A DNA stretch of 64,000 bases from Streptomyces thinghirensis (GTDB lineage: Bacteria > Actinomycetota > Actinomycetia > Streptomycetales > Streptomycetaceae), in contig JAKFGP010000013.1 in NCBI GenBank assembly GCA_021502835.1, forward strand, positions 124,001-188,000, read 5' to 3'. The notes beneath the pieces are model-generated. The model had not been told where the DNA came from, ran no database searches, and saw nothing but the letters and a program-made list of their open reading frames with translations. Each line of letters begins with the position of its first letter. Positions within the stretch are counted from its first letter, which is position 1. Positions 57,253 to 64,000 of this stretch are shown piece by piece. The position numbers and the translations under genes were made by a program.

Positions 57253-57875
57253 GTGCATGACTCCATCGACTTCGTCACCCTCGGCGCGAACGACCCCGCC
57301 GGCAGCCACCCCGCTTCTACGACGCCGCCTTCGGCCTGGGCAGCCAGGCACGAGTACGGCGTCGGAGACCACGGCCGCCACCGGCTTCCGCGCTTCACTC
57401 TGTCGCTCACCGTGTCCCAGCCGGGCACCGTCAACGGCCTCATCGACGCGGCGGTGGCCGCCGGGGCGTCGGTGGTGAAGCCGGCCACGAAGTCCTTCGG
57501 GGTTACGGCGAGTGTCGTACGCCCCGACGGGGCGCTCTAGAAGATCGCGACCTCCGCGAAGAAGGACACCGGCCCGGCCACCCGGCGGATCGACCAGTTC
57601 GTACTCCTGCTGGGCGTCGAGGACGTCGTGGCGACCAAGAAGTTCTACGTGGCTCGCGGCCTTACCGTGGGCAAGAGCTTCGGCCGCAAGTACGTGGAGT
57701 TCGAAACGCCGCCGAACTCCGTGAAGCTGGCGCTCTACGGCCGTCGCGCCTCGCCAAGGACGCCGGAGTCTCTCCCGAGGGCACCGGACCGCACGGGCTC
57801 CACGATCGGCGGCGGCGACGGTTCCTTCACCGATCCGGAAGGGTTCGCCTGGAGGTCGCGACCGCGGTCCGGTAG
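57253..57875 (+). pseudogene. VOC/glyoxalase-family protein with in-frame TAG
   Basis: GTG at 57253 starts [17 protein letters not shown]. The first VOC half continues [46 protein letters not shown] and then TAG at 57538-57540, where relatives have Trp (TGG), so one base change would restore it. The second half continues in the same frame: KIATSAKKDTGPATRRIDQF, VLLLGVEDVVATKKFYVARG and FGRKYVEFETPPNSVKLALY, closing AWEVATAVR at 57875. About 205 codons if read through. Divergent from the AlaRS paralogue leader. A frameshift near 57315 and another near 57750 also occur. Sequencing error or a nonsense pseudogene. Confidence 0.72.
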
Positions 57876-57916
57876 TACGACTTGATGGCAAGTGGTTGCT
57901 TGCCTATCCTGTGGAC

Positions 57917-58216
57917 GTGGCCGACGACCTTTTCAAAGCCCTGGCCGACCCCACCCGCCGTACCATCCTCGACGAGCTGGCCGAGAAGTCCGGACAGACA
58001 CTGTTCGAGATCTGCTCGAGACTGAGCAGAGGCACCAGCTCGCCATCTCGCGCCAGGCGATCTCCCAGCACCTAGCGGTGCTGGAGGCAGCCGGGCTCGT
58101 CGAGACCAGGCGGGAGGGCCGCTACAAGTTCCACGAGCTGAACACGGCCCGCTGCGGCGGGCATGGAGCGATGGCTCGGGCCCGACACGTCCCAATCGGA
58201 AGAGAGCACCCCGTGA
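57917..58216 (+). CDS. ArsR-family HTH regulator
   Basis: A winged-helix repressor. ADDLFKALADPTRRTILDEL and AEKSGQTLFEICSRL open it, then in the next frame LAISRQAISQHLAVLEAAGL and VETRREGRYKFHELNTA, the classic ArsR recognition helix and wing. GTG at 57917. It ends at a TGA at 58214-58216 overlapping the GTG of the next gene by four bases (GTGA). About 100 codons. It lacks obvious metal-binding Cys, as in the many ArsR proteins that precede VOC or SRPBCC genes. One frameshift near 58020 and one near 58150. Confidence 0.88.
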
Positions 58217-58607
58217 AGATCCATCTGACCAGCGTTTTCGATGGACGACCAGGCCAAGGCCCAGCGCTTCTACACCGAGATCCTCGGCTTCGTGACGAAG
58301 CACGACATGCCGGTGGGGAGCAGGACCGGTGGCTTACCGTCGTGTCGCTCGACGAGCCCGGCGGCACCGAACTCCTCCTGGGACCCGCCGGCCACCCGGC
58401 CCGTCAAGGCCTACCGCGACGCGCTCGTCGAGGACGGCATCCCGCTGGCCCAGTTCGCCGTCGACGATGTGAAGGCGGAGTACGAGCGCCTGCGTGGCCT
58501 GGGCGTGCATTTCACCCAGGAGCCCTTGGAGATGGGCCCTGTCACCGCCGCCGTCTTCGACGACACCTGCGGCAACCTCATTCAGATCGCGACTGAGCCG
58601 CGTGTAG
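58213..58607 (+). CDS. VOC-family glyoxalase-like protein
   Basis: VKIHLTSVFVDDQAKAQRFY (corrected) leads to TEILGFVTKHDMPVG, then WLTVVSLDEPGGTELLLGPA, YRDALVEDGIPLAQFAVDDV, RLRGLGVHFTQEPLEMGPVT and AAVFDDTCGNLIQIATE, a complete single VOC domain. About 130 codons. GTG at 58213 overlaps the ArsR stop. ArsR-VOC pairs are common in Streptomyces and probably respond to a small reactive compound. The exact end is uncertain because of a frame change near 58600; as written it runs on to 58855. Confidence 0.85.
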
Positions 58608-58811
58608 GCAGGCTTCCGGCCGGAGCGCGGCGGCGCCGGGCACCGAGCTGCTGTCAGGGCGCGGAATGCCCCCCTGCGGCGGGCAGCCCGAAGTCGAACC
58701 GGAAGCCTCTCGCCCCCGGTCGGTTCGGCTCCGGTATGCCTGTTGCCGAGGCGAATGAGAGGCTTGGACCGTCCGGCCTCAGAGGCGCCGCCGCGAGGAC
58801 AGGCGGATCGG

Positions 58812-59660
58812 ATGGCCCGGGAGTGGTCGATGTTCCGCAAGCGTCCCGCACCTGACGGTGAAGAGCTGCTGGCCAGGCTGGCATCGCTGACCACTCAGGC
58901 ACGGGAGCTGGCCGAGCTGCGCCGGTCCCAGGTGGAGCTGGCGGTCGCTGCTGCAACGCGACATGCTTCCCGCGAGCCTGCCCCGCGGTCCCCGGCTTCA
59001 CCCGTTGCCTGCTATTCGCCCGCGTACGCCGGACTCAACGTGGGCGGGGACTGGTACGACGCCTTCGTACTCCCCGACGACCGTATCGGCCTCTCCGTCG
59101 GGGACGTCCGGGGCCACGCCATCGACGCGGCGGCCTTCATGGGGCAGATCCGCGTGGGCCTGCGGGCGCTCGCCTCCGTGACGAGTGAGCCCGGCGACCT
59201 GCTCGCCTGCACGAACGACCTGCTTCTCTCCCTGAACAAGGACCTCTTCGCCACCTGCACCTTCATGCGCTTCGACCCTGCCACCGGCGTCCTGGAGACG
59301 CGCGCGGGCCGGGCACATCCCCTGCGTATGGGCCACGGCCGACGGCAAGGCGGAGGTCTCCGAGGACGAAGGGGGCCACCGCTGGGCGTCCTCAAGGGGA
59401 CCGAGTATCCGGTGACCCGGTACCGGCTCACCACGGGCGGAGTCCTCGTCCTGCTCACGGACGGCGTGGTGGAAGGACCTTCCCTGAGCGTCGACGAAGG
59501 GCTCGCAAGGGTCGTGCGGCTGGCAGGCGTCGCCGCCGTCGCGGGCATGGAGGCGCACTCGCTGGCGGCCGCCGTGCTCAAGAACGCCGAACTGGTGGGG
59601 CACGAGGACGACGCGGCCGTGCTCGTCGTCGGCCATGACGGACGTGCTGTTACGCCGTAG
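58812..59660 (+). CDS. SpoIIE-type PP2C phosphatase
   Basis: A stand-alone catalytic PP2C domain with a short coiled N-terminus. MAREWSMFRKRPAPDGEELL, ARLASLTTQARELAELRRSQ, then LQRDMLPASLPAVPGF (corrected), YAGLNVGGDWYDAFVLPDDR and SVGDVRGHAIDAAAFMGQIR with the metal-binding Asp, CTNDLLLSLNKDLFATCTFM, GGVLVLLTDGVVEGPSLSVD, and ELVGHEDDAAVLVVGHDGRA. About 282 codons. The start ATG at 58812 is one of two near candidates (58830). Its neighbour 30 bp downstream is a MASE1 membrane sensor, possibly the same pathway. Frameshifts near 58955, 58990 and 59310-59360. Confidence 0.87.
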   Translation: MAREWSMFRKRPAPDGEELLARLASLTTQARELAELRRSQVELAVAAATRHASREPAPRSPASPVACYSPAYAGLNVGGDWYDAFVLPDDRIGLSVGDVRGHAIDAAAFMGQIRVGLRALASVTSEPGDLLACTNDLLLSLNKDLFATCTFMRFDPATGVLETRAGRAHPLRMGHGRRQGGGLRGRRGPPLGVLKGTEYPVTRYRLTTGGVLVLLTDGVVEGPSLSVDEGLARVVRLAGVAAVAGMEAHSLAAAVLKNAELVGHEDDAAVLVVGHDGRAVTP

Positions 59661-59689
59661 GGCGGGACGATGCGCGGCTCGCCTCGCTG

Positions 59690-60716
59690 ATGCGTCGGCG
59701 CCGGTGTCTGATGGCTGCTGTGGTGGGTATCCGTGCTTGGCCGCGACCGATCGTCCTTGTCTGCGAGACGCTGCTCGTCGCCGTCTGCTACTACGCGGCG
59801 GGACGCCTGGGGCTCTCGCAGCAACTGGTCGCGGACGGCGCGGTGGTCACCCCATCTGGCCGCCCACCGGCGTCGCCGTGGCCTGCCTGCTGCTCTTCGG
59901 ACTGCGGTGCGTGCCCGGCATCGCCGTCGGCGCCCTGCTGGTCGTCGCGTCTCTGACCGCCCCCCGTCTGTCCGCCGCCGGGATCGTGCTCGGTAACACC
60001 CTCGCGCCCGTGTGCGCCTGTCTGATGCTGCGCGCGGTGGGATTCCGCGTGAGTCTGGAGCCGCTTGCGCGACGGCCTGATGCTCGTGTTCCTGGGAGCG
60101 ATGACAGCCATGCTGATCAGCTCGGGCGTGGGCATCGGCACCTCGCCCTCACCGACAAACTCGTCGCCGACGACTTCTGGCTCGTCTGGCTGGCGTGGTG
60201 GGTGGGTGACGCGATGGGCGTCGTGATCGTCACTCCGCTGCTGCTTGTGCTGCACCGGGCCCGCTGGCCGCCCCCGTCCGGTCGATGGGGCGAGGCCGCG
60301 GGGCTCGCACTCGTCGTGTGCGTCCTGGTGCCACTGGTCACGTACAGCTCGGTCAGCGTCCTGTTCCTGGTGTATCCGCTGCTCATCTGGGCCGCGCTGC
60401 GTTTCCAGCTGGCGGGCGGCATGCCGTGCGCCCTCTTCGCCTCCGTGATGGCCACCGTCGCGGCCAGGGAAGAGGCCGGTTCCTTCGCCAGGCTGACCGA
60501 CATCGAGACGATGATGAAGCTTCAGGCGTTCAACGGAACCCTGGGCCTGACCGCGCTCCTGCTGTCCTCAGTGATCAGTGAACAGATCAACACCAGACGG
60601 TCCGTGGAACGGGCCTGCCAGGAACTGGTCGAGGCGTTGCAGCGACCAACGCCGGGGGCCCCGGGAGCACGGGGTCGTCCGGCGGAAGAGCGTCCGGTGG
60701 TGAGAGCCGTGGGCAA
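59690..60716 (+). CDS. MASE1-domain integral membrane sensor protein
   Basis: RPIVLVCETLLVAVCYYAAG begins the MASE1 domain, with VTPIWPPTGVAVACLLLFGL (corrected), APVCACLMLRAVGFRVSLEP, ADDFWLVWLAWWVGDAMGVV, and VLFLVYPLLIWAALRFQLAG. Eight or so membrane helices in about 310 residues, ending in a short cytoplasmic helix (NTRRSVERACQELVEALQRP). No kinase or cyclase domain follows, so the signalling output must be another protein, perhaps the adjacent SpoIIE phosphatase. The start is uncertain (59690 or 59711). The end is approximate; a frame change lies near 60660. Frameshifts near 59855 and 60070. Confidence 0.83.
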
Positions 60717-60722
60717 GAAGGG

Positions 60723-60932
60723 TCAGCGGTCGCCCAGGACCCGCCTGGCGGCCTCGGCCTCCGCCGCCGACGGGGACAACTCGTCGAGGGTGTCGAGATC
60801 GGTGTCCGCCCGGAGTTCCCGTTCCCAGTCCTCCGCCAGTCGTTCCTGCTCCTCGCGAGGCTTCGCACTGACGGCATCCCGGTGATCCGGGTCCAGAGCC
60901 GCCAGGAAACGTCCAACCGGGTCCGTCGGCAT
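60723..60932 (-). CDS. Small acidic hypothetical protein (69 aa)
   Basis: MPTDPVGRFLAALDPDHRDA at 60932, then VSAKPREEQERLAEDWEREL, DTDLDTLDELSPSAAEAEAA and RRVLGDR at 60723. It is uninterrupted and rich in Asp, Glu, Ala and Arg, mostly helical. GC3 is high. It resembles uncharacterised short Streptomyces proteins. Convergent with MASE1. Nothing indicates a function. Confidence 0.6.
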   Translation of the reverse strand: MPTDPVGRFLAALDPDHRDAVSAKPREEQERLAEDWERELRADTDLDTLDELSPSAAEAEAARRVLGDR

Positions 60933-61485
60933 GGCCGTGCTCCTAATCGTGGGGAGGGCGCCGCTTCCGGCCCAGGATGGCCGACCGGCTCCGCGAGGGC
61001 CGCTCGACACGGCCTCCGGCCATCCTTATAGGCCCCCCGACGCCCCGACGGACGCCCCGACGGCGGGAAGCGCAGGGGCATGGCCGTGCGGGGTGATGAC
61101 GCGCCGGACGGGTGCACTGGGCATTCGGGCCACATTCACTTCGCCTGTTTTCGGTCTGTGACTCTCCGGTAGCGAACGGCACGGCCTCACCGCGTCGCGC
61201 TGTCCGCCGGCCGCCCGGCGGCACCAACCGCGATGTGAACAGCCCACGGGCGAGGTCGGCATCGAGTGCCGCCCACCCATTCCACGCGGGCCATCGACGC
61301 GTTCCGGCCCGATTCCGCGTCGCCCCTCCCTTCCCGACGGCGCTCAGAACGGCGTATTGCCGACGGTGGGCCCGTGCGTGATCGAGTTCCGTGCTTCTTG
61401 TGCGGCGCTCGGGGGCAGACGGCTGGGGACCGGTGAGGGACAGCCCGGCGGCCCACGGGCGGCCGGGGAAACCAGGGGGTTGTAC
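60933..61485. other. 553-bp gap with no convincing gene
   Basis: Contains two tandem copies of GACGCCCCGACG around 61037-61061 and several short shadow frames. The 3' half should carry the promoter of the LuxR-type regulator at 61486. I saw no family resemblance on either strand, no RNA gene and no strong hairpin. Confidence 0.5.
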
Positions 61486-62085
61486 ATGGTCCGGGTTCTT
61501 GTGGTGCACGACGCGACGCTGCTTGCGGTCGGCACTGGTGCAACTGCTGCGGTCGGCCGACGGACTCGACGTCTCCTCCATGTCATCCCGCGGGGACGGC
61601 CCGGACGACGACGACTTACCCGCGGACGTGTGTGTGGTCGACGGGGACTGTCTGGAGGGACCGCCCGGCGAGGCCGGCCGAGGTGCCCGTCTGGGACCGG
61701 TGCGGGACGCGGCTGGTCGTCCTCGCGGCGCCGGAGCGGCCGGGTGTGCTGCGCAGGGCGTTCGACGCCGGAGCGCTCGGCTTCGTGGACAAGGACGCCT
61801 CGTCGCAGCGGCTGATCGCCGCGGTGCACACGGTGGCCAGGGGGAACGGTTCCTCGACGAGCGGCTCACCGTCGCACTGCTGCGGGCCTCCGAGATGCCA
61901 CTGACCGCCCGTGAGCTCGGCGTCCTGTTCCAGGCGTCGCAGGGGGCGTCCGTCGCCGAGATCGCCGCCTGTCTGCATCTTTCCCGGGGACCGTCCGCAA
62001 CTACATGGCCAGTGCGATCCGAAAAGTCGGGGCGCGCAACCGCGTGGACGCCATTCGCATCGTCCAGGGCGCCGGCTGGATGTGA
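61486..62085 (+). CDS. NarL/LuxR-type response regulator
   Basis: MVRVLVVHDATLLRSALVQL (corrected) starts a receiver domain, though the usual acidic pair near the start is not evident (VHDA instead of DDxx). VLAAPERPGVLRRAFDAGAL, GFVDKDASSQRLIAAVHTVA with the conserved Lys (VDKDAS) follow. The output HTH is MPLTARELGVLFQASQGASV, AEIAACLHLSRGTVRNYMAS (corrected) and AIRKVGARNRVDAIRIVQGA, an unmistakable LuxR helix. ATG at 61486. About 198 codons. No histidine kinase is adjacent. Frameshifts near 61515, 61600, 61845 and 61985. Confidence 0.88.
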
Positions 62086-62125
62086 CGGCGGCGGGGCACG
62101 CGGACGCGGGGGCACGGCTCGCGGG

Positions 62126-63948
62126 TCAGCCTCCGGTTCGGCTCCAGTGCCCCACCAGGTCGCGGTAGAGGGACGACCGCTCAAGCAGTTCCCGGTGAGT
62201 GCCGTGGGCCGCCCGGACGCCGTCCAGCACCAGGATCCGGTCGGCCCGGACCGCGGACGACATGCGGTGCGCCACGACGAGAGTGTTCCCGGACGCCGGG
62301 CGAGCGCCTCCTCGGCGCGCGCCTCGGACGCCGCGTCGAGATGGCACGTCGCCTCGTCGAGCAGGAGCAGCCGCGCCGTGGACAGGTGAGCGCGCGCCAG
62401 GACGATCAGTTGGCGCTCGCCCTGCGAGAGGTCGTCGGGGCGCAGCGGCGCGTCGATCCCGCCCAGGCGCTCGACCAGAGGAGCGGCTCCGAGATCTCGG
62501 ACGGCGGCCTCGATGTCGCTGGTGGCTGCGTCCGGCCGCAGGTAGGCGAGGTTGTCCCGGACCGTACCGGTGAAGACGTACGCCTGCTGGGGCACCAGGA
62601 CGCGCAGCGCGGCCAGCTCCGCCGCCCCCGGCCGGCGACCGTCCGGCCGGTCACCCGCACCACACCGCTCCAGGGCGCGCACGTCCCGGCGATGAGGCGG
62701 GCGAGGGTCGACTTGCCGATGCCGCTGGGACCCACGACGGCCAGGTGCTCGCCTTCCTCGACGCGCAGGTCGAGGGCGTCGAGGACCGGCTCCGCCCGAG
62801 CGCCGTAGCCGACGGTCACCGCGCGCAGTTCCACCGCGGGAACCCGCTGCGACGGCGCCGGAATCCGCGGGAGCGGGGAGCGGACCGGGGGTCGCGGCAG
62901 CCCGGCACGCCCGGGCAGCGCCGCAGGTTGCGCCGCCCCGTCGGGGGACGGCCGGGCCTCCGGCACGGTGAACCGGTCCAGGACCACGAGCAGCCGGGTC
63001 CCCGCCGCGCCGATCGCGGTCATGAGGGTGTGCAGGGCGGGCAGCAGGGCCTGGGCGAGGTAGGTGAACGCCCCGAGCAGAGCGCCGGTCGTCACACCCC
63101 TGCCGCGCAGCCACGGAACGGCGACCAGCAGGAGCAGTACGGGCAGCTGACCCGCGACACCGAGGGCGAGGGTGCGCACGCGCCCAGCGGGCGAGGACAC
63201 GGGACGTGGCGGCGGCGTCCGCGATGAGCCGTGCTCCGCTTCGTGCCGTCTCCGCCGTGTACCGCAGGCGGTGATGTCACGCAGCTCCCTGGCGGCACGC
63301 GTGGCGTGATCGCCCAGTGCCTCGTCCGCGTTGAGAGCACGGCGCTGCGCCGCCGCCATGGGCCGCAGCGTCAGCAGGAAGAGGGTCAGGCCACCGGCGA
63401 GCGGCGGCAGGACCACCACGAGGAGCGCCGGGTCCAGCGAGAACAGTCCCGCCAGGGCTCCGGCCGCGGTGAAGACGAACGAGCGCAAGGTGAGGACGAG
63501 CCCGGCGAAGCTGTCCCGCACGATCTCGACCTGGTTGGTGAGCCGTGAGACGGCGGCTCGGTCCCCGCCACCGGGACGGGCCAGGGCACGGGCCATGGAC
63601 TGGTCGACCGCCCGCCGCACCAGCCGGTCGCGCAGTGGTTCCGTCAGTCCGGCCAGCTCGGCGAAGACGCCCCTGATCACGGGCGCGCCGAGTACCACGG
63701 CGAGGGCGGCCACCCCGAGCCAGCCGAGACCCGTGCGGGTGTCACCGGCGAGGAATCCCGGTCGACGGCCTGCGCGACGCCGTAGCCGACCAGAAGGTCT
63801 GTGCCGACTCCACCAGCGACCATGCCGCGAGCCGTGCGAGGACTGTTCTGCGTGCGGCCAGGAAGCGGCGGGCGGGCGGCCCGACCCGTCGCAGGGTCCC
63901 CGACTCGCTCCGTGGCTCTGCCGTAGGTCCTCGGCCGGTGGCTGTCAC
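62126..63948 (-). CDS. ABC exporter, fused membrane and ATPase domains
   Basis: A half-size exporter with an N-terminal transmembrane domain: [60 protein letters not shown] and [20 protein letters not shown]. The nucleotide-binding domain starts [20 protein letters not shown]; Walker A is [14 protein letters not shown] near residue 380, the Q-loop [18 protein letters not shown], signature [16 protein letters not shown], Walker [14 protein letters not shown] and H-loop [16 protein letters not shown]. The end at 62126 is WSRTGG. About 607 codons, start ATG at 63948. It probably works as a homo- or heterodimer for a lipid, peptide or drug. It faces the LuxR gene. Five or so frameshifts. Confidence 0.9.
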
Positions 63949-64000
63949 GGTCGCGCCTCTTCGCGCGGAAGGCCGGTCCGACCGTGACGGGTCCCGCCCG

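Noticed and set aside
61037..61061. Repeated GACGCCCCGACG as an operator
   Set aside because: Two copies of low-complexity GC-rich sequence far from any start; no palindrome.

Overview
The window looks like a Streptomyces or close relative. Base composition is very GC rich, codons mostly end in G or C, and the gene families fit: Ku, GAF/SpoIIE phosphatases, an ECF42-type sigma factor, LacI-controlled sugar uptake, MMPL and secreted glycoside hydrolases. Almost every gene, including the housekeeping-type ligase at the left end, is split by single-base insertions or deletions. These often fall in runs of one base, and active-site motifs reappear when one base is removed. I read this as base-calling or assembly error, not mass gene decay. 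Most gene entries therefore span several reading frames, and ends marked approximate should be treated as such.

Layout: 0.1-8.3 kb holds an NAD-dependent DNA ligase, a Cmx-like efflux pump, a tRNA-like element, a divergent pair with paired operator repeats, a WYL regulator divergent from a VOC protein, and a winged-helix protein. 8.9-13.6 kb has an MMPL transporter, a 2,2-dialkylglycine decarboxylase-like enzyme and its divergent LysR regulator. 13.6-21 kb holds TetR, CBS-BON, SpoIIE phosphatase, Ku, a secreted glycerophosphodiesterase (copy 1) and small proteins. At about 21.4 kb two divergent genes have both lost their 5' ends.

22.4-27.2 kb is a compact four-gene run: a Y4yA-type PLP decarboxylase-fold enzyme, a cysteine synthase-like enzyme fused to rhodanese, a cysteine desulfurase-like class V enzyme and a methyltransferase. 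The first three are linked by ATGA overlaps, one of them reconstructed. This looks like a sulfur-handling pathway of unknown product. 28.9-33.4 kb is an aldehyde dehydrogenase, GMC oxidoreductase and APC permease run. 33.5-41 kb is a cebR-cebEFG-bglC-like sugar locus with three 14-bp operators, followed by a convergent GH64 beta-1,3-glucanase with a related operator.

41-50.5 kb holds an ECF42 sigma factor with its DGPF protein, HIT and NUDIX proteins, a second nearly identical glycerophosphodiesterase, a GH89 alpha-N-acetylglucosaminidase, STAS, YciI, DoxX and GH43 proteins. 50.5-55.7 kb has a VWA protein and MoxR ATPase pair, a HAD dehalogenase and a SUKH protein. 55.8-57.2 kb has a short alanyl-tRNA synthetase paralogue. 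Its leader carries an Ala-rich 22-codon ORF, a strong terminator hairpin and a possible competing pairing, which resembles an attenuator and is the most interesting regulatory signal here. The right end has VOC, ArsR-VOC, SpoIIE-MASE1, a LuxR response regulator and an ABC exporter.
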